Source: Salipiger abyssi
GTDB taxonomy: Bacteria > Pseudomonadota > Alphaproteobacteria > Rhodobacterales > Rhodobacteraceae
NCBI RefSeq assembly: GCF_001975705.1
Contig: NZ_CP015093.1
Location: 2,108,001 to 2,172,000 of the forward strand
DNA: 64,000 nt
Direction of reading: 5' to 3'
In this document: piece after piece, positions 41,813 through 49,210 of the stretch
Layout of the letters: the number at the start of each line of letters is the position of its first letter
Numbering within the stretch: position 1 is the first letter of the stretch
Position numbers and translations under genes: made by a program
Notes under the pieces: generated by a model
Told to the model about the DNA's origin: nothing
Database searches by the model: none
What the model saw: the letters and a program-made list of their open reading frames with translations, nothing else

Positions 41813-42616
41813 TCAGGCGGTGGCGCTGCCGGTCGCATCGGAGCGCCAGCCGGGCGAGACGGTGGGCGCGCCGAAGTAAAACCCCTGAAGGCAGTCGATT
41901 CCGATTTCGGTCAGATACTGCGCGTCATCCGCCCGCTCGACCGATTCGGCAACGGTGAACATGTCGAACTGCTCGGCGATGACGGCGATGGCGCGGGTCA
42001 GCACCTGGTTGTCGGGATCGCGGGCGATTCCGTGAATGAACTGACCGTCGATCTTGAGAATGTCGAAGCTGAAGTCCTTGAAATGGCGCAGCGCTGTATA
42101 TCCTGCCCCGAAATCGTCCATCGCAAAGGCGATACCCTTGCTTTGCAGCCCGGCCATGAAGCTCGTCACGATCTCCGGCACCAGCATGGCGGAGGATTCG
42201 GTGATTTCGAGAATCAGCCGCTCGCCCACCGTCGGATCCGTTGCGAGCCCCTGCTCAAGAATACGCATCCAGTCGCGATAGGCGATGGAGCGCGCCGACA
42301 TATTGACCGCCAGGCGCAGCCCCGGCTCCCTCGCGAGCTCTGCGAGCCCCTTTTCCAGCGCGATGCAGTCGAGCAGCCGGCCATATTCGGTTTCCTCGAC
42401 TAGGCAGATGAACTCCTCCGCCGGGACGATGCGCCCGGTCTCGTCGAGCACCCGGATCAGCCCCTCGTGATAGGCGGCGATATCGGGTTGCCGTGCCTGC
42501 ACCACCGGCTGGAAGGCCAGCAGCACCTGCCGGTGCCGGATCGCCGCGCGCACCGTATCCAGCATGCCGCTGTCACGCTTGGCGAGGGCCAGATCCAATG
42601 CGTTTTGTGCCTGCAT
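41813..42616 (-). CDS. EAL-domain cyclic-di-GMP phosphodiesterase
   Basis: The 267-residue protein is a stand-alone EAL domain. The EAL signature is varied to EGL in AAYHEGLIRVL. Metal and catalytic residues are otherwise kept: NMSARS, LEITESSAM, AMDDFGAGYTALRHF, DILKIDGQFI, AESVE and LQGFYFG. It is therefore probably active in breaking c-di-GMP, unless the EGL change matters. No membrane or sensor domain is seen; the N-terminal 30 residues form a short helix. It is divergent from rpsD. Confidence 0.88.
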   Translation of the reverse strand: MQAQNALDLALAKRDSGMLDTVRAAIRHRQVLLAFQPVVQARQPDIAAYHEGLIRVLDETGRIVPAEEFICLVEETEYGRLLDCIALEKGLAELAREPGLRLAVNMSARSIAYRDWMRILEQGLATDPTVGERLILEITESSAMLVPEIVTSFMAGLQSKGIAFAMDDFGAGYTALRHFKDFSFDILKIDGQFIHGIARDPDNQVLTRAIAVIAEQFDMFTVAESVERADDAQYLTEIGIDCLQGFYFGAPTVSPGWRSDATGSATA

Positions 42617-42754
42617 GCCGCAGCCGCCCCTATCGTGCTCGTCCTGCCGTGCCGGGCCGCCATGGCCCCGATGCGCGCCACTCTGCCCTGCCGGGCTTAA
42701 TCGCGGGTAAATGATTGCATTTTGCAGCGGATTCCGGTGCCGGCGCAGGGCGTG

Positions 42755-42782
42755 TTGACTCCTCCGCCAAAGCGCCTATAAG
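42755..42782 (+). promoter_or_regulatory. Sigma-70-type promoter of rpsD
   Basis: TTGACT (42755-42760) and TATAAG (42777-42782) are separated by 16 bases. Transcription would start near 42790, giving a leader of about 155 bases. Confidence 0.65.
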
Positions 42783-42789
42783 CGCGCTT

Positions 42790-42944
42790 TCATTGGTGTT
42801 GGTGGCCCCCGCGAGGGGATGCCCTGTCGCTCCGGCCAAATCCGGGGAGAGGACAACGCCCTTCGAAACTGCGATTGCGGCCCGAAAAACGGAACCCTGT
42901 TTTCGGACCAAGCCGCAAGGCACTTATTGTGAAGGAGATCAGCC
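42790..42944 (+). promoter_or_regulatory. rpsD leader, possible S4 autoregulatory region
   Basis: The untranslated leader contains hairpins such as CTCCGG/CCGGGGAG near 42831-42850 and ends with AAGGAG 7 bases before the GTG. S4 represses its own operon in other bacteria by binding leader RNA; whether this leader works that way is inference. The stretch 42617-42754 upstream holds nothing recognisable. Confidence 0.35.
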
Positions 42945-43565
42945 GTGACCAAACGCACGTCTGCCAAGTACAAAATCGACCGCCGGATGGGCGAGAACAT
43001 CTGGGGCCGTCCGAAATCCCCCGTCAACCGCCGTGAATACGGCCCGGGCCAGCACGGCCAGCGCCGCAAGGGCAAGCTGTCGGACTTCGGTCTTCAGCTC
43101 CGCGCCAAGCAGAAGCTCAAGGGCCATTACGGCGATCTGACCGAAAAGCAGTTCCGCCGCATCTTTGCCGAAGCCGAGCGGATCCGCGGCGACACCGGTG
43201 AGCTGCTCATCGGCCTGCTCGAGCGCCGTCTGGACGCGGTCGTCTACCGCGCCAAGTTCGTGCCGACGATCTTTGCCGCCCGTCAGTTCGTGAACCACGG
43301 CCATGTGCTGGTGAACGGCAAGCGCGTCAACATCCCCTCCTACCGTGTGAAAGAGGGCGACGTGATCGAGGTCCGCGAGAAGTCCAAGCAGCTCGCCTCC
43401 GTCCTGGAAGCGTCCCAGCTGCCCGAGCGCGACGTGCCCGATTACCTCGAGGTCGATCACTCCAAGATGGTCGCGACCTTCGTGCGCACCCCGGGTCTGG
43501 CCGATGTGCCCTACGCGGTTCAGATGGAACCGAACCTCGTCATCGAATTCTACGCGCAGAACTGA
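42945..43565 (+). CDS. rpsD: 30S ribosomal protein S4
   Basis: The 206-residue protein nucleates 16S rRNA assembly. [58 protein letters not shown] is the alphaproteobacterial N terminus, without the four zinc cysteines of the other S4 class. The S4 RNA-binding motif is [51 protein letters not shown]. The start is GTG behind AAGGAG. It stands alone, as in other Rhodobacterales, with its own promoter and terminator. Confidence 0.98.
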   Translation: MTKRTSAKYKIDRRMGENIWGRPKSPVNRREYGPGQHGQRRKGKLSDFGLQLRAKQKLKGHYGDLTEKQFRRIFAEAERIRGDTGELLIGLLERRLDAVVYRAKFVPTIFAARQFVNHGHVLVNGKRVNIPSYRVKEGDVIEVREKSKQLASVLEASQLPERDVPDYLEVDHSKMVATFVRTPGLADVPYAVQMEPNLVIEFYAQN

Positions 43566-43589
43566 TCCGGTTCCGCGCTTCTCTTCGGA

Positions 43590-43619
43590 AAGGGCCGCAT
43601 CTTCGGATGCGGCCTTTTT
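43590..43619 (+). terminator. Terminator after rpsD
   Basis: GGCCGCATC (43593-43601), loop TTCG and GATGCGGCC (43606-43614), followed by TTTTT. The UUCG tetraloop makes this a very strong terminator. Confidence 0.95.
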
Positions 43620-43669
43620 CTTTGCCCGAATTTTGGGCGCCGCATCGTGCCGGGTCCGCCTTTCGATAT

Positions 43670-43685
43670 TTTACCGATTGATAAA
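43670..43685 (+). promoter_or_regulatory. Candidate RutR-like operator before preT
   Basis: TTTACCGATTGATAAA matches the perfect palindrome at 47530 in 13 of 16 positions and resembles the E. coli RutR consensus TTGACCAnnTGGTCAA. It lies 54 bases before the preT start. Confidence 0.6.
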
Positions 43686-43739
43686 AAATTTGACCTGTGG
43701 AACGCTTTTTCCCAAAGCAAAGGCAGCGGGAGGCGACCG

Positions 43740-45062
43740 ATGGACGCAAAGGCACTGGCTCCGGGCATTCAGCCCGGGCGGTTGGACAAGGCCCTGATCG
43801 AGGCGGGATTTGCGGATCTGCACCCGCGGCTTGACGATCACGAGGCGCTGGTCGCGGCGGATCGCTGCTATTTCTGCCATGATGCGCCCTGCACGACGGC
43901 CTGTCCCACCGAGATCGACATCCCGCTCTTTATCCGGCAGATCGCCACCGGCACGCCGGAGGCGGCGGCAAAGACGATCCTGTCGCAGAACATCCTCGGC
44001 GGCATGTGCGCCCGGGTCTGCCCGACGGAGACCCTCTGCGAAGAGGTCTGCGTGCGCGAGACCGCCGAGGGCAAGCCGGTCGAAATCGGGCGGTTGCAGC
44101 GCTATGCCACCGATACGCTGATGGCCGAGGGCGTGCATCCGTTCGAGCGCGACGCGCCGACCGGCAAGCGCATCGCCGTGGTGGGGGCGGGGCCGGCGGG
44201 GCTCTCCTGCGCGCATCGGCTGGCGATGATGGGCCACGAGGTGGTGCTGATGGATGCGCGGGCGAAGCCGGGCGGGCTCAATGAATACGGGATTGCGGCG
44301 TATAAGAGTACCGGAGGCTTTGCGGCGCGCGAGGTCGACTGGCTGATGCAGATCGGCGGGATCACGTTGCAAAGCGGTGTGGCGCTGGGGCGCGATGTGA
44401 CGCTCGAGGCGCTGCGGGCCGAGTATGACGCGGTGTTCCTGGGCATGGGGCTTGGCGGGGTGAACGCGCTGGGTGTCGCGGGAGACGACAAGCAGGGTGT
44501 CGAGGATGCGGTGGAATTCATCGCCGAGCTGCGGCAGGCTTCGGATCTGGCGGCGCTGCCGGTCGGGCGCGACGTGGTGGTGATCGGCGGCGGCATGACG
44601 GCGGTGGATGCCGCGGTGCAGGCGAAACTGCTGGGCGCGCTGAACGTCACAATCGTTTACCGCCGCTCGCGCGAGCGCATGGCGGCTTCGGTCTATGAGC
44701 AGGAACTGGCGGCGGCCAAGGGGGTGCGGATCATTTGCAGCGCTTCCCCGGTGGCGGTGCATGGCAACGGTGCGGTGCGCGAGATCGAGTTCGAGTTCAC
44801 CGGCGACGATCTGACGCCCACGGGCGAGCGCTTTCGCCTGCCCGCGGATCAGCTGTTCCGCGCCATTGGGCAGACGCTGACGGGTGAGGGGCTGCCAGAG
44901 CTCGACGGGCGCAAGATCGCGGTGGATGGCACCGGCCGGACCTCGCTGCCGGGCGTCTGGGCCGGGGGAGATTGCGCCAGCGGTGGCGACGATCTGACGG
45001 TGACGGCGGTGGCCGAGGGCCGCGACGCCGCCGAGGACATTCATGCGAGCCTGATGGGCTAG
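43740..45062 (+). CDS. preT: NAD-dependent dihydropyrimidine dehydrogenase, FAD/FeS subunit
   Basis: The 440-residue subunit feeds electrons from NAD(P)H to the pyrimidine-reducing PreA subunit. The N-terminal half has cysteine clusters for FeS centres: RCYFCHDAPCTTACPTEIDIPLFIRQIATG and GGMCARVCPTETLCEEVCVR. The Rossmann sites are IAVVGAGPAGLSCAHRLAMMGHEVVLMDA (FAD) and VVVIGGGMTAVDAAVQAKLLG (NAD). GVWAGGDCASGGDDLTVTAVAEGRDAA is the FAD-contacting C terminus. The ATG at 43740 follows GGGAGGCG. It is followed by preA, with REP-like palindromes between. Confidence 0.93.
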   Translation: MDAKALAPGIQPGRLDKALIEAGFADLHPRLDDHEALVAADRCYFCHDAPCTTACPTEIDIPLFIRQIATGTPEAAAKTILSQNILGGMCARVCPTETLCEEVCVRETAEGKPVEIGRLQRYATDTLMAEGVHPFERDAPTGKRIAVVGAGPAGLSCAHRLAMMGHEVVLMDARAKPGGLNEYGIAAYKSTGGFAAREVDWLMQIGGITLQSGVALGRDVTLEALRAEYDAVFLGMGLGGVNALGVAGDDKQGVEDAVEFIAELRQASDLAALPVGRDVVVIGGGMTAVDAAVQAKLLGALNVTIVYRRSRERMAASVYEQELAAAKGVRIICSASPVAVHGNGAVREIEFEFTGDDLTPTGERFRLPADQLFRAIGQTLTGEGLPELDGRKIAVDGTGRTSLPGVWAGGDCASGGDDLTVTAVAEGRDAAEDIHASLMG

Positions 45063-45070
45063 GCTCACCC

Positions 45071-45126
45071 GTCCCGGACGCCGGTCCGGGACCTCGCGAC
45101 GAGAGGCCCCGGAACACGTCCGGGGC
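45071..45126. repeat. Paired REP-like palindromes between preT and preA
   Basis: Two hairpins lie side by side: GTCCCGGAC/GTCCGGGAC (45071-45079 with 45084-45092) and GCCCCGGA/TCCGGGGC (45106-45113 with 45119-45126), joined by CCTCGCGACGAGAG. The same two-hairpin layout occurs at 48874-48934. They resemble the CCCCGGA...TCCGGGG repeats scattered in alphaproteobacterial genomes. Confidence 0.7.
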
Positions 45127-45157
45127 GCGTATCCAGCTAACCCGGAGGAGGCTTTCC

Positions 45158-46462
45158 ATGGCCGATCTGACGAGCGATTTCATCGGGATCAAATCCCCCA
45201 ACCCGTTCTGGCTGGCCTCGGCGCCGCCGACCGACAAGGAATACAATGTCCGTCGCGCCTATGAGGCGGGCTGGGGCGGCGTGGTCTGGAAGACCCTGGG
45301 CGAGGAAGGCCCGCCGGTGGTCAACGTGAACGGCCCGCGCTACGGCGCGATCTGGGGCGCCGACCGGCGCTTGCTGGGGCTCAACAATATCGAGCTGATC
45401 ACCGACCGCCCGCTGGAGGTGAACCTGCGCGAGATGAAGGCGGTGAAGCGCGACTATCCCGACCGCGCGCTGATCGCCTCGATCATGGTGCCCTGCACCG
45501 AGGAGGCCTGGAAGGCGATCCTGCCTCTGGTGGAAGAGACCGGCGCCGATGGCGTGGAGCTGAATTTCGGCTGCCCGCACGGGATGAGCGAGCGCGGCAT
45601 GGGCTCGGCGGTGGGACAGGTGCCCGAATATATCGAGATGGTGACGCGCTGGGTGAAGCAATACACGCGCATGCCCTGCATCGTGAAGCTGACGCCGAAT
45701 ATCACTGATATCCGCAAACCCGCTTTGGCGGCGCATGCGGGCGGGGCGGATGCGGTGTCGCTGATCAACACCATCAACTCGATCACCTCGGTGGATCTTG
45801 ATCTTTTTGCGCCGGAGCCGACGATCGACGGCAAGGGCGCGCATGGTGGCTATTGCGGCCCGGCCGTGAAACCCATCGCATTGAACATGGTGTCGGAAAT
45901 CGCCCGCTCGCCGGAAATGGCGGGACTGCCGATCTCCGGCATTGGCGGGGTCACCACATGGCGCGACGCGGCGGAGTTCATGGCGCTCGGCGCCGGCAAT
46001 GTGCAGGTCTGCACCGCCGCCATGACCTACGGGTTCAAGGTGGTGCAGGAGATGATCTCCGGCCTGTCGCAATATCTCGATGAGAAGGAGATTGCGCTGT
46101 CCGATCTGATCGGTCGCGCGGTGCCGAATGTCAGCGACTGGCAGCATCTGAACCTGAATTATATCAGCAAGGCCAGGATCAACGAGGATCTCTGCATCAA
46201 ATGCGGCCGCTGCTATGCTGCCTGTGAGGATACCTCGCACCAAGCCATCGCCATGAGCGAGGATCGGGTGTTTTCGGTCAAGGATGACGAATGCGTCGCC
46301 TGCAATCTTTGCGTCAATGTCTGCCCCATCGAGGATTGCATTACCATGGAGCGCATGGCGCCGGGTATGACCGATCCGCGCACCGGCAAGGCCGTGGAGG
46401 CAGAGCCCGCCGACTGGACGATGCATCCCAACAACCCGATGCGCCTGAACGCGGCGGAATAA
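45158..46462 (+). CDS. preA: NAD-dependent dihydropyrimidine dehydrogenase, FMN subunit
   Basis: The 434-residue enzyme subunit reduces uracil or thymine to the 5,6-dihydro form. The dihydroorotate-dehydrogenase-like barrel has KSPNPFWLASAPPT, GWGGVVWKTLG, NFGCPHGMSERGMGSAVGQ (active-site Cys region) and KLTPNITDI, then SGIGGVTTWRDAAEFMALGAGNVQVCTA for FMN. Two [4Fe-4S] motifs end the protein: CIKCGRCYAACEDTSH and CVACNLCVNVCPIEDC. It acts with PreT in the cytosol. The ATG follows GGAGGAG. Confidence 0.96.
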   Translation: MADLTSDFIGIKSPNPFWLASAPPTDKEYNVRRAYEAGWGGVVWKTLGEEGPPVVNVNGPRYGAIWGADRRLLGLNNIELITDRPLEVNLREMKAVKRDYPDRALIASIMVPCTEEAWKAILPLVEETGADGVELNFGCPHGMSERGMGSAVGQVPEYIEMVTRWVKQYTRMPCIVKLTPNITDIRKPALAAHAGGADAVSLINTINSITSVDLDLFAPEPTIDGKGAHGGYCGPAVKPIALNMVSEIARSPEMAGLPISGIGGVTTWRDAAEFMALGAGNVQVCTAAMTYGFKVVQEMISGLSQYLDEKEIALSDLIGRAVPNVSDWQHLNLNYISKARINEDLCIKCGRCYAACEDTSHQAIAMSEDRVFSVKDDECVACNLCVNVCPIEDCITMERMAPGMTDPRTGKAVEAEPADWTMHPNNPMRLNAAE

Positions 46463-46517
46463 GATTTTTCGTACGAAAAATCTCTGCCCAGGAAAATTCG
46501 TACGAATTTTCCTGGGC
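46462..46517. repeat. Two adjacent perfect palindromes centred on TTCGTACGAA
   Basis: The first spans 46462-46483 (22 bases) and the second 46486-46517 (32 bases); both are perfect and both have TTCGTACGAA at the centre. They start at the last base of the preA stop and end at the stop of the convergent small gene. They could act as a bidirectional transcription stop, or as protein-binding sites. Confidence 0.8.
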
Positions 46518-46759
46518 TAGCAATGGATGCGCAGAGAGCCGGCATTGCAGATGACGATATACTGGTCGCCGCATTCGATCATGTGAAAGCCGCGCGACCG
46601 GATCTCCCTGACGAAATCGTCATATCCGATCTCGCGATGCACATCGCGTTTCCGGCGGCGAACGATGCCGCCATTGCGCGCGGCCTTTGCTGAAAAGAGC
46701 TGCGTCTTCCATGCCGGGTTGGAGAGCGCGGGTGCGCGCAGGGAGGGATCGAATTTCAT
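46517..46759 (-). CDS. Small hypothetical protein
   Basis: The 80-residue protein MKFDPSLRAPALSNPAWKTQLFSAKAARNGG... has a basic middle (IVRRRKRDVHREIG) and a compact end with RSRGFHMIECGDQYIVICNAGSLRIHC. I think similar proteins are common in Roseobacters, but no domain is recognised. It lies 24 bases after the TetR gene on the same strand and may be cotranscribed with it. Its stop lies within the second TTCGTACGAA palindrome. Confidence 0.65.
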   Translation of the reverse strand: MKFDPSLRAPALSNPAWKTQLFSAKAARNGGIVRRRKRDVHREIGYDDFVREIRSRGFHMIECGDQYIVICNAGSLRIHC

Positions 46760-46783
46760 CCGCCAAGCCTGCCGCGATTCTGG

Positions 46784-47422
46784 TTAACTCTTGGTTGCGC
46801 CCGGTGTCAGCAGATTCTGGAACATCGCCTCCACATGCGCGTTTGCCGCCGCCCAGCCCTCTGCCTCGTCAGGCACCAGCACGCGCACCTGTGTGTCGAA
46901 ATCGGCATAATGCTGGGTAATCGCCCAGATCGACAGGATGAGCTGCGCCGGATCGGCAGGCGCCAGCCGGCCCGCTGCCATCCAGCTCTGTATCAGCGCG
47001 CATTTCTCGTCGAAGAGCGGCTTCAGATCGCTTTCCAGATGCGGCAGCATCCGCGGCGCGCCCTGGATGATCTCATTTGCGAAGAGCCGGCTTTCGCGCG
47101 GGAACAGCCGGCTCATCTCCATCTTGCGCCGGATATAGGTGAGGATCTCGTCCAGAGGTTCGCCATCGTCGCTGACCTCGGCCAGCGGCGCGAGCCATTC
47201 CTCCATCAGCGCATTCAGAAGCGCAACATGGATCGCCTCCTTGCCGTCGAAATAATAGATGAGATTGGGCTTGGACATGCCCGCCGCCTCGGCGATCTGA
47301 TCCAGGGTCGCGCCGCGATAGCCGTGCTGCGAAAACACCTCCAGCGCCGCCTCCATGATCCGCTTGCGGTTGCGCAATTGAATGCGGCTGGGTTTCTTTG
47401 CGCTGCCGTCTGCCATGTCCAT
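46784..47422 (-). CDS. TetR-family regulator, RutR-like
   Basis: The 212-residue repressor has the N-terminal HTH LRNRKRIMEAALEVFSQHGYRGATLDQIAEAAGMSKPNLIYYFDGKEAIHVALL and the RutR-type ligand domain RLFANEIIQGAPRMLPHLESDLKPLFDEKCALIQSWMAAGRLAPADPAQLILSIWAITQHYADF. RutR senses uracil and thymine and controls pyrimidine use. It is divergent from the carbamoylase gene, with a perfect 16-bp palindrome between them, so it probably represses this cluster until pyrimidine is present. Start ATG at 47422. Confidence 0.9.
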   Translation of the reverse strand: MDMADGSAKKPSRIQLRNRKRIMEAALEVFSQHGYRGATLDQIAEAAGMSKPNLIYYFDGKEAIHVALLNALMEEWLAPLAEVSDDGEPLDEILTYIRRKMEMSRLFPRESRLFANEIIQGAPRMLPHLESDLKPLFDEKCALIQSWMAAGRLAPADPAQLILSIWAITQHYADFDTQVRVLVPDEAEGWAAANAHVEAMFQNLLTPGATKS

Positions 47423-47529
47423 CACCGTCCTGCCCGTTTATTGGGCATGCCCGCCCGTTCCCTGCGCGTCTACCGGCATGAGCGCGACAGTCAATTCTTG
47501 ACTCGCTGAGAGGCGGTTGCAATCGTACC

Positions 47530-47545
47530 TTTACCAAATGGTAAA
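47530..47545. promoter_or_regulatory. Candidate RutR-like operator between tetR and the carbamoylase gene
   Basis: TTTACCAAATGGTAAA is a 16-bp palindrome broken only at the central pair and close to the RutR consensus TTGACCAnnTGGTCAA. It lies in the 180-base divergent region, 58 bases before the carbamoylase ATG and 108 bases from the tetR start. Confidence 0.75.
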
Positions 47546-47602
47546 AAACACATGCCAGCCCGTGAGGGCTGCGCAAAAGACAAGCGGCAGAGGGGAAGCG
47601 AG

Positions 47603-48853
47603 ATGGCGGCACCGGGTGAAAATCTCCGGATCGACGGCGACCGGTTGTGGGACAGCCTCATGGAGATGGCAAAGATCGGGCCGGGCGTCGCGGGTGGCAA
47701 CAACCGCCAGACGCTGACCGATTCCGATGCCGAAGGCCGCGCGCTCTTCAAAGCCTGGTGCGACGATGCCGGGCTCAGCATGGGCGTCGACCAGATGGGC
47801 ACCATGTTCATGATGCGCGAGGGCACCGACCCCGACGCGTTGCCGGTCTATGTCGGCTCGCATCTCGACACGCAGCCCACGGGCGGCAAATACGATGGCG
47901 TCCTGGGGGTGCTCGGTGCGCTGGAAGCGGTGCGCTCGATGAACGATCTCGGCATCAGGACCAAACACCCGATCTGCGTGGTCAACTGGACCAATGAGGA
48001 GGGCGCGCGCTTTGCCCCCGCGATGATGGCCTCGGGTGTCTTCGCCGGCCAGTTCACCATGGATTACGCCTATGGCCGCACCGATCTGGAGGGCAAGCGC
48101 TTTGGCGACGAGCTGGAGCGCATCGGCTGGAAGGGTGAGGAAGAGGTCGGCGCCCGCAAGATGCACGCCTATTACGAGCTGCATATCGAACAGGGTCCGA
48201 TCCTTGAGGCGGAGCAGAAGGATATCGGTGTGGTCACCCATTGCCAGGGGCTGTGGTGGCTGGAATTCACCCTGACCGGCAAGGAGGCGCATACCGGCTC
48301 GACGCCCATGGCGATGCGGGTCAATGCCGGGCTCGCCATGGCGCGGATTCTGGAGATGGTGCAGGAGGTGGCGATGGCCGCGCAGCCCGGCGCCGTGGGC
48401 GGCGTCGGCCAGATGCAGTTTTCGCCCAATTCGCGCAACGTGCTGCCGGGCACGGTGGTCTTCACCGTCGATATCCGCTCGCCCGATCAGGCCAAGCTCG
48501 ACGGTATGCGCGCCGAGATCGAGAAACGCGCCGCCACGATCTGCGACGAGATCGGCGTCGGCTGCGCGGTCGAGGCGGTGGGCCATTTCGACCCGGTGAC
48601 CTTTGCGCCCGAGCTGGTGGGCAATGTGCGCAAGGCCGCCGAGGAGCTGGGCTATTCCCACATGAACCTGATTTCCGGTGCCGGCCACGATGCCTGCTGG
48701 GCCGCCAAGGTGGCGCCCGCGACCATGGTCATGTGTCCCTGCGTCGGCGGGCTCTCGCATAACGAGGCCGAGGAGATCTCCAAGGACTGGGCGACGGCGG
48801 GCGCCGAGGTGCTGTTCCGTGCCGTGCTGGAGACGGCGGAGATCGTGGAGTGA
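47603..48853 (+). CDS. Zn-dependent N-carbamoyl-beta-alanine amidohydrolase (beta-ureidopropionase, M20 type)
   Basis: The 416-residue enzyme should release beta-alanine (or beta-aminoisobutyrate), CO2 and ammonia from the ring-opened pyrimidine. The metal residues are in VGSHLDTQPTGGKYDGVLGV (His, Asp), NWTNEEGARFAPAMMASGVFAG (Glu) and ELHIEQGP (His). GAGHDACWAAKVAPATMVMCPCVGGLSHNEAE is the C-terminal catalytic part. Family members also include allantoate and carbamoyl-amino-acid hydrolases; the neighbouring genes favour the pyrimidine role. The start at 47603 follows GAGGGGAAG. Confidence 0.9.
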   Translation: MAAPGENLRIDGDRLWDSLMEMAKIGPGVAGGNNRQTLTDSDAEGRALFKAWCDDAGLSMGVDQMGTMFMMREGTDPDALPVYVGSHLDTQPTGGKYDGVLGVLGALEAVRSMNDLGIRTKHPICVVNWTNEEGARFAPAMMASGVFAGQFTMDYAYGRTDLEGKRFGDELERIGWKGEEEVGARKMHAYYELHIEQGPILEAEQKDIGVVTHCQGLWWLEFTLTGKEAHTGSTPMAMRVNAGLAMARILEMVQEVAMAAQPGAVGGVGQMQFSPNSRNVLPGTVVFTVDIRSPDQAKLDGMRAEIEKRAATICDEIGVGCAVEAVGHFDPVTFAPELVGNVRKAAEELGYSHMNLISGAGHDACWAAKVAPATMVMCPCVGGLSHNEAEEISKDWATAGAEVLFRAVLETAEIVE

Positions 48854-48873
48854 TCAGCCACTTGCGATCACCC

Positions 48874-48934
48874 GCCCCGGACCTGATCCGGGGCCTCATG
48901 ACAAACCAGGAGGCCCCGGCGCGGAGGCCGGGGC
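48874..48934. repeat. Second paired REP-like palindromes
   Basis: GCCCCGGA/TCCGGGGC (48874-48881 with 48887-48894) and GCCCCGGC/GCCGGGGC (48913-48920 with 48927-48934) are joined by CCTCATGACAAACCAGGAG. The order and linker (CCTC...GAC...GAGGCCCCGG) match the 45071 element. The right hairpin runs directly into the GIY-YIG fragment. Confidence 0.7.
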
Positions 48935-48940
48935 GGCGCG

Positions 48941-49177
48941 CTCTATATCGGGCGCAGCGGCAATCTGCGGGCACGGGTCGTGGCGCATCGCGCGGGGCTT
49001 TCGGCGCATACTTCGAAATACAAGATCCGCAGGCTGGTCTGGTTCGAGCAGCACGAGGATTTCGAAACCTCGCTCAGACGCGAACGGCAGTTGAAGCGCT
49101 GGCGCCGGGCGTGGAAGGATCGGCTTATCACAGAGGCCAATCCGAATTGGCACGACATATCATATGACATCCCCTGA
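48941..49177 (+). pseudogene. GIY-YIG nuclease gene, 5'-truncated
   Basis: The frame reads LYIGRSGNLRARVVAHRAGLS, then SKYKIRRLVWFEQHEDFETSLRRERQLKRWRRAWKDRLITEANPNWHD, which is clearly the URI/YhbQ-type GIY-YIG family. The first strand that carries the GIY motif is missing: upstream of LYIG the frame runs through the REP palindrome to a TGA at 48899 with no start. A shorter frame from GTG at 48980 would lack the catalytic Tyr region. It is therefore probably a remnant, lying between two catabolic genes. Confidence 0.65.
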
Positions 49178-49210
49178 GCTCCGGGGCGGGTGTTGCAAGG
49201 GAGAGACGCA

